DNA from: Paenibacillus chitinolyticus NBRC 15660
Lineage (GTDB): Bacteria; Bacillota; Bacilli; Paenibacillales; NBRC-103111
Assembly: GCF_000739915.1 (NCBI RefSeq)
Contig: NZ_BBJT01000002.1
Location: 1-64,000 of the forward strand
Reading direction: 5' to 3'
DNA: 64,000 bases
Shown here in pieces: positions 18,231 to 26,148 of the stretch. Within the stretch, counting starts at the first letter, position 1; each line of letters begins with the position of its first letter. The notes under the pieces were generated by a model that was not told where the DNA came from, made no database searches, and saw only the letters and a list, made by a program, of their open reading frames with translations. The position numbers and the translations under genes are program-made.

Positions 18231-19655
18231 TTACAGCACTAAAAATTGCGTTCCAAACCCCTTGCCGGAAACATAAGCCGCCTCCAGCTCCTGCTTATCC
18301 CCTTTGTCCAATAAAACCACATTTTCGGGATACAGTTTGCCCAGCAATGCCCATACCACGAGTTCATTCCCGCCGGTTGGAATGAAATGAATGCCATCGG
18401 TATTCGTCACCAATCCGGAATGCGAGAGAATGTCTGCCGCAAGGTGCCGGCTGAGGGAGTCTCGCTTCGCAGCTGCGGCATCGGCATTGTCCTTTCCATA
18501 CGGACGATATAAAAACCGGTGTCCTCTAAAAAGCTGACCGAGATCTACCGCAAACTCGCGGCCTTCCATATCCAAACTGAAACGCAGGATCGATCGATCG
18601 GTATCGGCATTTGGCAGTAACCGGGCGATGGATGGTTCATCGTAATGCTCCCCCGAAACAGGAAGTGTTTCTTTGTTCCCTGGTTTACCTGCTCCCGCCT
18701 CGTTACGGGGCGCGGCATAATAATCTTCATATTCATAATCGAAGGAAACCGCAGCTGGGTCTTGTGCTTCATGTGCCGCTACGGTTTGTACCGGATGCCA
18801 CTTCAGCAGATACCGCGCAGCCGTCCTTGCCGACTCTCCCAAACCCGCCGGCAAGACGGTTCCCAGACGATATTGAAAACCGTAACCGGTTTTAATTAGA
18901 CCGGAGCTGACGACACTTTGCGCATATTGAACAATCGATTTGTGAGTCAACTTCTTCCCGAGCAATTGCGTTAAAAAGATCTCCCGGGCCGGCTCCAGAA
19001 AACGGAGCCCTTTGAATCCCGCATGTTCCTCGACTTCAAACGGAACTTCCTCCCAATTGGCGAACGGAAGCAAAGCATCCCGCAGCAGAACGAATTGGTG
19101 CAGGTATTCATTATAAATCTGCATGATCCTTGGGCCGCCAATGGGTCCCCATACCTGAGCAACGGCTTCCGGAGTCAGGGAATGACCATAACAGCGGCTT
19201 CGAAATTCCAACTTTTCGAGCGCTTCCGTCCCATACTTAACGACCCCCTTTTTCTCGGAATTCATTTCACGGGCCCAGCTTACCAATTGCTCGCCGATGC
19301 GCTGCGCCTGAGCCGTAATCTCGGCGCCGGCTTTATCCTCAAGAGCCAACGGCCCCAGCGGCAAAGATGACAAACGTCCGGAAATTGCCAAATTGGCTTG
19401 AAGACTGTCCAAAAGCAAAGTCGGATCGCCGTTCACCGGTTCGCCAAGCTGAACCAGTATCGCCTCGAGCATCTTATCGAGCTCTAGAACGACCTCTTTT
19501 GCCCGATATATACCGGCAGGCAAATTCCAATCCAAGGCCTCGTTCGCGCCCTGTCTGATGGAGTCGCTTGGATACTGGCCAATAAGAGACTCAATATCGA
19601 TAGCCTTCCCCCATACAATTCGTTTATCTTTCAAAGTAAGTTGATATTCCTGCAT
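18231..19655 (-). CDS. unrecognised 474-aa protein
   Basis: I do not recognise this protein. From ATG 19655 (GAGGTG about 8 bases upstream) it is 474 residues, soluble, rich in Leu, Ala and Glu, mostly helical in look, with no signal peptide or membrane helix. Landmarks are EVVLELDKMLEAILVQLG near the start, a middle segment GYGFQYRLGTVLPAGLGESARTA, an acidic tyrosine-rich patch FDYEYEDYYA, and a C-terminal stretch VDLGQLFRGHRFLYRPYG followed by FIPTGGNELVVWALLG. The C-terminal 120 residues look like a separate domain. It stands alone, convergent with the HxlR gene. It could belong to one of the uncharacterised families often found near natural-product genes, but I see no catalytic motif. Confidence 0.6.
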   Translation of the reverse strand: MQEYQLTLKDKRIVWGKAIDIESLIGQYPSDSIRQGANEALDWNLPAGIYRAKEVVLELDKMLEAILVQLGEPVNGDPTLLLDSLQANLAISGRLSSLPLGPLALEDKAGAEITAQAQRIGEQLVSWAREMNSEKKGVVKYGTEALEKLEFRSRCYGHSLTPEAVAQVWGPIGGPRIMQIYNEYLHQFVLLRDALLPFANWEEVPFEVEEHAGFKGLRFLEPAREIFLTQLLGKKLTHKSIVQYAQSVVSSGLIKTGYGFQYRLGTVLPAGLGESARTAARYLLKWHPVQTVAAHEAQDPAAVSFDYEYEDYYAAPRNEAGAGKPGNKETLPVSGEHYDEPSIARLLPNADTDRSILRFSLDMEGREFAVDLGQLFRGHRFLYRPYGKDNADAAAAKRDSLSRHLAADILSHSGLVTNTDGIHFIPTGGNELVVWALLGKLYPENVVLLDKGDKQELEAAYVSGKGFGTQFLVL

Positions 19656-19897
19656 ATCTTCGCACCTCACCTCTGATTTTTTTAACGACCATACCGCTCA
19701 ACGAAATCTGGATCGATCGTTCTTTATGTAGGTTATCAGGTTCCCCTACGCCTGAATAGTACGCACTTTATTGTAGGGTCCGATCAATTTTGTAAGGTAG
19801 GATACTTTTTGATACTGGTCTGCTCAAACATTTCCCCCGTCGACGAACTGTCCTCTCTGCTCTAAACCATAAATAAATACGGGTTGTGGTCATTGTG

Positions 19898-19951
19898 TTG
19901 ACAGATCTGTATTGGATACGTATATTGTAGTTACCGACTACATAGTCGGTA
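19898..19951 (+). promoter_or_regulatory. sigma-A promoter with TetR-type operator
   Basis: TTGACA (19898-19903), exactly 17 bases, TATATT (19921-19926). The start site falls at the edge of a perfect palindrome TACCGACTA-CA-TAGTCGGTA (19932-19951). The operon it drives ends with a TetR gene, so this is very likely its autoregulatory operator. Confidence 0.85.
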
Positions 19952-19977
19952 TATACGATAAGAATGAGGTGGATGTC

Positions 19978-20829
19978 ATGGAAAAAAATTATGGGCTCGA
20001 ACCGCCGATACCATTCAGCTTCAAATCTTTCGCAGGGTTTATCGTCATTTTCATTATTTGGCAAGGAGGCGCTTTATTATGGGTAAATCTAATTCATGCT
20101 TTAATTCCCGCTGCTCGCTCAGGATTACCTAGTTTGGTCACGCTCTATTTGTCCTTTATTTTCCTGATTCTCGGAGTCTACATCGTTACCAGATATTTTT
20201 TCGACATTCGTTTTAGAGCATTTTTGTTTGAAGATAAAAGGCCTAATTACCGAAAATTTGCGACTTATTTTTCGCTGTACGTATTGGCACTTATCTTGTA
20301 TTTACTTGTCGATATCGTCGTGCACCCGCAAGCCTTTACGCTTCATTTCAATCCGCTTCCGTGGTTAGGGGTACTCCTTGTTACTGCCCCTTTGATTTTG
20401 CTTCAAAGTGCTGCCGAAGAGATTTTGTTCAGAGGGTATATGTACCGTTTGTTCAGATCATTAAGAGGCGGTGTATTCTGGTCGATCTTCCTCACTTCCC
20501 TGACATTTGCCCTGGTCCATGGACTAAACCCCGAAATGCTAAACTACGGAATTTTTGGACCGCTGTATTACCTGCAAGGAGCATTCTTTCTGGGAATCGT
20601 TGCTTATCACACCAATGGGCTGGCCGCTCCAATCGGGATTCATTTTGCCACAAACATTTTCAATACATCTATTTGGGGATATGGATCATCGGCTTTGGAT
20701 AACATGGGGCTGCAAAGTATTGTTTACCGCCATACGTTGGATATGAGGTTTGCATTCTTTGGGATTTTTGCTATCGTTATCTCATATAGCGCTTTTCAAT
20801 TTTTCAAAGAGAAGAGGAACCGGTTGTAA
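19978..20829 (+). CDS. CPBP-family intramembrane protease, intact motifs
   Basis: A 283-residue membrane protein with about eight helices. All three CPBP/Rce1-type catalytic motifs are complete: EEILFRG, FALVHG and HFATN. It is thus a likely active intramembrane glutamic protease (CAAX/abortive-infection family), in contrast to the three degenerate relatives in the NRPS operon. ATG 19978 has GAGGTGG upstream. It shares a transcript with the TetR gene 18 bases downstream and lies under a promoter covered by a perfect TetR-type palindrome. It may act in envelope stress, signalling or immunity; the substrate is unknown. Confidence 0.85.
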   Translation: MEKNYGLEPPIPFSFKSFAGFIVIFIIWQGGALLWVNLIHALIPAARSGLPSLVTLYLSFIFLILGVYIVTRYFFDIRFRAFLFEDKRPNYRKFATYFSLYVLALILYLLVDIVVHPQAFTLHFNPLPWLGVLLVTAPLILLQSAAEEILFRGYMYRLFRSLRGGVFWSIFLTSLTFALVHGLNPEMLNYGIFGPLYYLQGAFFLGIVAYHTNGLAAPIGIHFATNIFNTSIWGYGSSALDNMGLQSIVYRHTLDMRFAFFGIFAIVISYSAFQFFKEKRNRL

Positions 20830-20847
20830 GGTTCCCTGGAGGAGCTT

Positions 20848-21456
20848 ATGAGTAGAAGGCGGCTGCCGGCAGAAGAAGCAAAAACGATTATTTTAAACCA
20901 TGCCAAGTTGTTATTTATAGAAAAAGGTTATGATCGGGCCACAATGGACGACTTATGTGTCTTGACACAGATGAGTAAAGGTAATTTGTACCACCATTTT
21001 AAAAACAAAGAGGTGCTCTTTCTCCAATTGCTTACCCAGCATTCGGAACAAATGTCACAAAAGTGGCTTCATTTGGCCGAGCAATCCAACTCTCCCAGCC
21101 AGCAGTTGCTTGAAATGGCTGATTTATTCGGAAGAGATTGTGAAAGTCCGTTACTCCATGCACTCGAAGAGTATGGCAGAACACTTTCCAGTGAATCCGA
21201 AGCATTGGCTGCATTGAGAGAGATCACAGATGCAGCCTATCGTGCAATCAAACAGGTGCTGCAAAAAGGGATCGACCAGGGAGTTTTTATTCATGAAGAT
21301 ATCGAAACGTTGAGTTTCGGTGTAATGTCCACCATGGCTGGCGCAACGCAGCTCTGCCTAACGATGCCAAAATTAAGCGGGGAAGAATATGCAGCCCTGC
21401 ATGTCAAGGCGATCAAACTGCTTTTGAAGGGAATATCGATTGATGATTCCGACTGA
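20848..21456 (+). CDS. TetR-family transcriptional regulator
   Basis: A 202-residue repressor. The N-terminal HTH reads AKLLFIEKGYDRATMDDLCVLTQMSKGNLYHHFKNKEVLF, the canonical TetR pattern. The rest is the helical ligand-binding domain. It follows the CPBP protease gene by 18 bases, and the operon promoter carries a 9-2-9 palindrome, so it probably represses its own operon until a ligand binds. A bidirectional hairpin ends the transcript. Confidence 0.92.
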   Translation: MSRRRLPAEEAKTIILNHAKLLFIEKGYDRATMDDLCVLTQMSKGNLYHHFKNKEVLFLQLLTQHSEQMSQKWLHLAEQSNSPSQQLLEMADLFGRDCESPLLHALEEYGRTLSSESEALAALREITDAAYRAIKQVLQKGIDQGVFIHEDIETLSFGVMSTMAGATQLCLTMPKLSGEEYAALHVKAIKLLLKGISIDDSD

Positions 21457-21478
21457 TGTGTCATCAGACAAGACAAAG

Positions 21479-21512
21479 AACGGCAGCCGGTCATGGCCAG
21501 TTGCCGTTTTTT
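21479..21512. terminator. bidirectional intrinsic terminator
   Basis: AACGGCA / TGCCGTT arms (21479-21485, 21502-21508), with extra GCC/GGC pairing inside. TTTTTT follows on the plus strand and CTTTG on the minus strand. It serves the TetR operon and the convergent lyase gene. Confidence 0.8.
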
Positions 21513-21553
21513 GAACTATAGTTTTCCATTCGTTTAACTGGCTCCGACATGGT

Positions 21554-22747
21554 TTAAACTTCTATTTCAACATCCTCGAAACTTTTCTTCAATCTTTCTA
21601 AAGCTTTCTGTAGCACGCTTCTGGGACAAGCAAAATTGATTCTTTGGAAACGTTCTCCTCCGGTACCGAAGATGTAACCATCATCCAATGCAACATTCGC
21701 TCTTTTTCGCATCATTTCTTGCAGCTTCATATCCGACAGGTTATAGGCGCCAAAATCTAGCCAGGCTAGATATGTAGCTTCGGGTACAAGCATAGTTACT
21801 TTGGGCAAATGTTCTTCAAGAAACTTTTTAATGAAATCAAGATTGCCCTGTAAGTAAACAAGAAGTTGCTCCAGCCACTCCTCGCCCTCATTGTAGGCTG
21901 CAATTTGTGCCACAGATGCAAAAGAGCTTGGGTCAATATCAATCGAAGCTAATTTGTGTTCCAGTTCTGCTCGGACACGATCATTCGGAATGATAATGTT
22001 CGAAACATGCAGCCCGGCAAGATTAAATGTCTTGGAAGGAGCTGTGCAAATGATTGATTTCATCTTAAGCTGCTCTGCAATTTTTCCGAATGTCACAAAC
22101 GAATTCCGTTTATATACCAAATCCGAATGAATCTCGTCTGCAATCACGAGTACATGATTCTTTAAACAAATCTCGCCCATTCTTTGCAGTTCTTCGCTCG
22201 TCCATACACGTCCAACGGGATTATGCGGACTGCATAAGAAGAATAACTTTGTTCTGCTGTCCCGTGCAATTTTTTCGAACTCATCGAAATTAATTTCATA
22301 TCTGCCATTGTTTCGGATTAGCGGGTTATTGGCAATTTGGCAGCCGTTATTCTGGATTATATTAGCGAAAGGATAATAGACCGGAGTTTGAATAATGACT
22401 TTATCCCCTGGGTTGCAAAAGGTTTCAACAATGAAATTTAATGCCGGAATAATTCCTGGTGTAAACAAGATCCATTCTTTTTTTATGTTCCAGCCATTTC
22501 GTCTTTGCTGCCAATTCACCACTGCGTCCAGAAACTCATCGCTCTTATGCCCATAGCCAAAAATGCCGTGCTCCGCCCTGCTTATCAATGCATTTATAAT
22601 AGGCTGAGCGACTTTAAAATCCATATCCGCAATCCACATCGGAATATTATCTTCATCGTCAAAATTTTCCTTGAGATGTCTTCTTGACCACTTAATTGAA
22701 TCTGTTGTACTTCTATCAATAATTTCATCGAAATTGTATTTAATCAT
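21554..22747 (-). CDS. PatB/MalY-type C-S lyase (cystathionine beta-lyase-like)
   Basis: A 397-residue PLP-dependent fold-type I enzyme. The N-terminal [16 protein letters not shown] and PMWIADMDF are characteristic of the MalY/PatB group. [11 protein letters not shown], the DEIHSDLV stretch and the PLP lysine in [13 protein letters not shown] are all present. Such enzymes split cystathionine or other cysteine conjugates to a thiol, pyruvate and ammonia. Its start overlaps the last 8 bases of the Imm33-like gene (ATGATTAA), so the two are coupled. It ends at a bidirectional terminator. Confidence 0.9.
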   Translation of the reverse strand: MIKYNFDEIIDRSTTDSIKWSRRHLKENFDDEDNIPMWIADMDFKVAQPIINALISRAEHGIFGYGHKSDEFLDAVVNWQQRRNGWNIKKEWILFTPGIIPALNFIVETFCNPGDKVIIQTPVYYPFANIIQNNGCQIANNPLIRNNGRYEINFDEFEKIARDSRTKLFFLCSPHNPVGRVWTSEELQRMGEICLKNHVLVIADEIHSDLVYKRNSFVTFGKIAEQLKMKSIICTAPSKTFNLAGLHVSNIIIPNDRVRAELEHKLASIDIDPSSFASVAQIAAYNEGEEWLEQLLVYLQGNLDFIKKFLEEHLPKVTMLVPEATYLAWLDFGAYNLSDMKLQEMMRKRANVALDDGYIFGTGGERFQRINFACPRSVLQKALERLKKSFEDVEIEV

Positions 22748-23093
22748 TTGCTTCCCCTCTGGATTCTAATAAATTGGGGTCAAACCAAACATCCTCATAA
22801 TTGTTTGCGATTATAAATCTCCAGCCAGGTGCTAATCCCAGGTATCTTTTAATTTCCGGATTCCATTCATCTATATGTTCAACGTGTAAAGGAACAAAGA
22901 AATCAGGGTCTTCAGAGAACTCTTCGCCTGCCCAGATGTACCAACCAGTCGTATCTCCCTCGGGATTAATCCGCAGACCATGAATAGGCACGATTCCTTC
23001 TTTAACATTTAACGCAATACCTAACTTCAAATCATGGTTAGCTGCAAGAAAATCAGCCTTATACTTTTTGCATACTGCTTTTTGTGCGTCCAT
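22740..23093 (-). CDS. Imm33/DUF2185-like protein
   Basis: 117 residues from ATG 23093, with GGGGG upstream; a longer frame to 23162 lacks a good start. The segment [20 protein letters not shown] and the later [21 protein letters not shown] resemble the Imm33/DUF2185 group of small immunity-like proteins. No partner toxin gene is nearby, so the immunity role is not supported by context. It is translationally coupled to the PatB-like lyase, an unusual partner. The family assignment is by memory of the motif. Confidence 0.6.
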   Translation of the reverse strand: MDAQKAVCKKYKADFLAANHDLKLGIALNVKEGIVPIHGLRINPEGDTTGWYIWAGEEFSEDPDFFVPLHVEHIDEWNPEIKRYLGLAPGWRFIIANNYEDVWFDPNLLESRGEAND

Positions 23094-23327
23094 GGTATCC
23101 CCCTTATTAACAGTAACGGCGGGCAAATTGATGTTCAAGCATCGCTTTGCTTTTTTAGCCAATAAGATTATATCACTCGGTTAGCATTAGCGTAATCTGC
23201 CTGTTAGCTTAATGATTATGTTGTCAATAATTCGATCGCTGAAAAAGGGTATTGGCGTAAGGCCCCATTGACACTGCAAACATGAGCAAGCAATGTAATT
23301 ATAAGCATGGTTGAGCCTAGAAATTGA

Positions 23328-23373
23328 AAAAGCGACGGCCAGGGATGAGAAAATAATGTCCTAGACTGTCGCT
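23328..23373 (-). terminator. intrinsic terminator of the 109-aa gene
   Basis: On the minus strand AGCGACAG ... CCGTCGCT followed by TTTTTC. The loop is long (about 28 bases) with some internal pairing. Confidence 0.55.
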
Positions 23374-23397
23374 GTTTTATTGAACTAACGTTCTCTA

Positions 23398-23727
23398 TTA
23401 GCTTAATCTTCTTGTTATTTTTAAACCATTGAAATCAAAAACAACTGGTTTTCCTTTAACTTTTGGGATCCACCCTAAGTCAAGCGCCTGACAAATAAAA
23501 AACTCAACATCTTTAGGTCTGACAATTTTCAAATTAAGATGTTCTGTATTGGGGAATTTCACCCATACGCTGTCGATATCTGAAGTTATATAAATCTCTA
23601 AACGATTCCCTCGGCTTACTTCATGTTCAACGATCACGATGATATATCCATCGTTTGGAGAAACAGTCCAAATATAGCTATCATCTCTAACCTTTATTCT
23701 TCTTGAACTCTTTTTGTTTATTGTCAT
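23398..23727 (-). CDS. hypothetical protein, 109 aa
   Basis: A 109-residue soluble protein with a predicted mostly beta N-terminal half (IKVRDDSYIWTVSPNDGYIIVIVEHE) and a helix near the end (VEFFICQALDLGWIP). It is a plausible conserved single-domain protein of the kind often found among immunity genes, but I cannot name the family. It stands alone with its own terminator, about 88 bases past the nitroreductase stop, in the same direction. Confidence 0.55.
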   Translation of the reverse strand: MTINKKSSRRIKVRDDSYIWTVSPNDGYIIVIVEHEVSRGNRLEIYITSDIDSVWVKFPNTEHLNLKIVRPKDVEFFICQALDLGWIPKVKGKPVVFDFNGLKITRRLS

Positions 23728-23815
23728 TTGCTCTGTCCCTATTTATAAAATCATCTCTTCAAGATGTGACTCCGTGGTACAAATATTTTACTCGGTTCTG
23801 CTCCTAGCAGTATTG

Positions 23816-24850
23816 TCATAGATGTGAGATGTTCAGCAATTGGGGAGCAGCCGGAGCGGGTTCCGAGGATTGAGCGTCTCCTCCGAGCTCCAGCACCGCT
23901 ACGATCCGCTCCTGCGGCCGAATCCCAAACGGCTTGCACCATTCCCGGTCATAAATCCATTCCGGAACCGTGCGCCGCACGTGCCAAGGCTTGGATTTGG
24001 CTAACAACTGAAAATTTTGGATCAAACAGCATACCGCCGCGTAATCCTCCTCCCGCTTGTGGGGATCCGCTTCTTCCTTCGCCACGATCAGGAGAGATGC
24101 CGGCGACGCATCCCCATACGAAACTCGGAGCTTGCCGGCCGCTTCGCCGCCCGTCACATAGATAAAGCGCCACGGTTCCCTTAGTCCATCGTTTGGCGCC
24201 CAGACGGCGTCATTCAGCATTTCGAGAATGCTTTGCGCGGGAATTCGGACGTTATCCAACTGCGGCCCATCTGGCTCCCCGCCTCCACCGATTGTGGTCC
24301 ATTTCTGCTTCGCCGGCGTTCTTCTCCGGGATCTCGGCGCTTTATCGAAATATCCCGCATGCAAAATCCCTGCAAGCCTTTCACCTTCCCGCAAACCGAT
24401 TTCCGCAAGAAACGACTCGCTTTGAAGCATGGGGTCCGTGTCCCACAGCATGCCCAACCCGCGCTCCCAACCCAACAGTTGAAAATTTTGCATGACACTG
24501 CAAACTGCTGCGTAATTTTCGTCGCTCTGCCGCCGATTAGCGGCGGATTCTGCAATGAAGATCAGGTGAGCGGGAATATCCTTTATTCGTTTTATGAGAA
24601 AATCGATCATTTTGACAGGAATGAGCTTCCCGAGTTTGCTTTCCTTCATCTTAGCTATCATGCTCTCAACCAGCCTTTGACGCGACTCCGGCGTGCCGGC
24701 GTAAATACAACGCCAGCGCGGCGTACCCTCGGCCTCGTACAGGCTTGCCGCTCCGTTCAGCAAGTATACGAGCAGTTCCGGCGCTACCGGTGTTGTGTTG
24801 AATCTACGGATGGTTCTACGTTCTCTAATCGTTTGGGAAAAATCCAACAT
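23816..24850 (-). CDS. fused double nitroreductase-family protein
   Basis: 344 residues made of two nitroreductase-like halves in one chain. Half one, about 1-165, begins LDFSQTIRERRTIRRF and has GTPRWRCIYA, NYAAVCSVMQNFQLLGWERGLGMLWDT. Half two, about 195-335, has ILEMLNDAVWAPNDGLREPWRFIYVTGG and DYAAVCCLIQNFQLLAKS. Usual nitroreductases are about 200-residue homodimers; here one chain supplies both units, joined by a basic linker (RSRRRTPAKQ). They bind FMN and reduce nitro, quinone or related electrophiles. ATG 24850 follows GAGGAGGG. The shared MarR-type operator lies 21-44 bases upstream, beyond which is a broken MarR gene. Inferred role: stress detoxification under the same regulon as the MFS pump. 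Confidence 0.8.
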   Translation of the reverse strand: MLDFSQTIRERRTIRRFNTTPVAPELLVYLLNGAASLYEAEGTPRWRCIYAGTPESRQRLVESMIAKMKESKLGKLIPVKMIDFLIKRIKDIPAHLIFIAESAANRRQSDENYAAVCSVMQNFQLLGWERGLGMLWDTDPMLQSESFLAEIGLREGERLAGILHAGYFDKAPRSRRRTPAKQKWTTIGGGGEPDGPQLDNVRIPAQSILEMLNDAVWAPNDGLREPWRFIYVTGGEAAGKLRVSYGDASPASLLIVAKEEADPHKREEDYAAVCCLIQNFQLLAKSKPWHVRRTVPEWIYDREWCKPFGIRPQERIVAVLELGGDAQSSEPAPAAPQLLNISHL

Positions 24851-24870
24851 AATCCCTCCTCGTGAATATA

Positions 24871-24893
24871 GTTTACAAGTGAACAAAAATAAT
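24871..24893. promoter_or_regulatory. shared MarR-type operator before the nitroreductase
   Basis: Reads GTTTACAAGTGAAC followed by AAAAATAAT (one extra A compared with the copies before sufC and the MFS pump). It lies between the broken MarR gene and the nitroreductase. Confidence 0.6.
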
Positions 24894-24906
24894 AAAAAAA
24901 TTTAGC

Positions 24907-25253
24907 TTATCTCTCGCCAACATACCGGGTCATGCCTTGAAAAAACTTCAAAATCGTCTGATGCTCACTATCGGAGTAACTGTCCAAAAACCGGATAAAG
25001 CTCTGCTCCTCCGCTTCGCCTTCGACAAATTTAATTTATCCACAATCGCGGAATGATTGATCGGTTCGTGATTGCCGATGCAATCCAGGACATGGATGGT
25101 CGATAAACTTCCAGGGACGCCTTTCAGCTGATGAAGCTGCACCAACTCTTTGATTTCTTTAAGTTCCAGCTCCAGCCGCTGTTCTTGCAAATGGAAAAAA
25201 TGAAGCAATTGATTATAAATTAACACCTTGATACTTTCAGGATAATCCATGTT
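24907..25253 (-). pseudogene. MarR-family regulator with internal deletion
   Basis: The N-terminal 75 residues (MDYPESIKVLIYNQLLHFFHL to VDKLNLSKA) match the intact MarR protein at 11558-12049. The sequence then jumps, in a different phase, to the C-terminal helix (EEQSFIRFLDSYSDSEHQTILKFFQGM, stop at 24907). About 50 residues holding the recognition helix end and the wing are missing. The junction lies in TTGTCGAAGGCG near 25030. The deletion also shifts the frame, so it cannot bind DNA normally. It sits directly upstream of the nitroreductase and its operator. The nitroreductase may thus be derepressed or controlled by the intact paralogue. Confidence 0.75.
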
Positions 25254-25548
25254 CCGGTTCACACTCCATATTGTTTCCATTGAAACTAAAATATCACAGT
25301 TTGCAGGATTCAGCAAGTGCCGCATTCCAGCACAGAGATTTAAAAAGCATTATATTATCCCCTAGACATGTAAAATCTCCCCTCACAGTAGCAGGTTATA
25401 TTATTTCACTGTTTACCGTAAGGGGAGCAGATCATGGTTGGCTGCTCGCATTTCTTTATGGGCTATCGTTCCTTGTTAGCGCAACGCGTTTCGGTAAAGT
25501 AAACAAGAGTTACCTATTAGCTTGTACTGTTCGTCTGGTAAGTTGTCC

Positions 25549-25848
25549 TTAGAGTGAGATCAGAAGGTGTATGAACTCATCAAACTCATCATCTCTTATA
25601 CCAGGCTGATTCCATTCTGGGGCATCGTCTGCAGCTCCGTAAAAACAAATCGAAAATGATAATAGATCTGAACTTATTTTCTCAACAAAAAGTAAAGCTC
25701 TCCGTAGTCGGATTGTATGAACAGTTAAGTTGAGTGTTATTTGATCAATCATTACACTATGAGGGTCGTCCTCATCATAAAGATAGCCCTCGTAGTATAG
25801 GTATGCGAGCATAACGGACTTCAACAAAGCGCTTGAACAGTTGGCCAT
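25549..25848 (-). CDS. hypothetical protein, 99 aa
   Basis: A 99-residue acidic frame (DEDDPHSVMIDQITLNLTVHTIRLRR, ending DDEFDEFIHLLISL). I do not recognise it. The start region MANCSSALLKSVMLAYLYYEGYL lacks an obvious RBS, so it may be the tail of a larger decayed gene. Nothing links it to its neighbours. Confidence 0.35.
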   Translation of the reverse strand: MANCSSALLKSVMLAYLYYEGYLYDEDDPHSVMIDQITLNLTVHTIRLRRALLFVEKISSDLLSFSICFYGAADDAPEWNQPGIRDDEFDEFIHLLISL

Positions 25849-25867
25849 GAAGTCAAAATCGATTATG

Positions 25868-25986
25868 TTGACTTGTCACCTCTCTTCGCCGCCAACAAAA
25901 TCCGTTACGCGGACAACGGTGTTCACTTCAAGCCTGATTTCTATCCGCTTCTCCTGAACTACTTAAAAATACACTTTAAACTATGA
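25868..25986 (+). pseudogene. C-terminal remnant of an unrecognised gene
   Basis: An open frame without a start encodes about 38 residues (YVDLSPLFAANKIRYADN, then HFKPDFYPLLLNYL) and ends at TGA. It looks like the end of a real protein, possibly of the SGNH/GDSL hydrolase kind because of the D-x3-H near the end, but that is weak. It is directly followed by the small repeat element at 26009-26119. Confidence 0.3.
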
Positions 25987-26008
25987 AACTGCTGCATTTT
26001 CAGAATTA

Positions 26009-26119
26009 GTCGGGTGATACTAAGTTCTTGTCATTGTTTTTTGACAAGAACTTAATATCATAAAATAAAAAGCCGCATAATCAGCGGCTTCTAATGTTAC
26101 TATTTTGTTGTCACCCGAC
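26009..26119. repeat. nested palindromic element (MITE-like) with terminator hairpin
   Basis: Ends GTCGGGTGA (26009-26017) and TCACCCGAC (26111-26119) are inverted repeats. Inside are TAAGTTCTTGTCA / TGACAAGAACTTA (26021-26033, 26042-26054) and a hairpin AAGCCGC / GCGGCTT (26070-26090), which on the minus strand is followed by TTTTTATTTT and probably terminates the LacI gene. The AAGTTCTTGTCA motif recurs at 10242 and 11481. Confidence 0.55.
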
Positions 26120-26148
26120 ATATTCAGCAAATTACTTCAGGTCAACAG

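Noticed and set aside
26009-26119. CRISPR-like array from the repeated short palindromes
   Set aside because: No regular repeat-spacer pattern; the repeats are nested inverted pairs.
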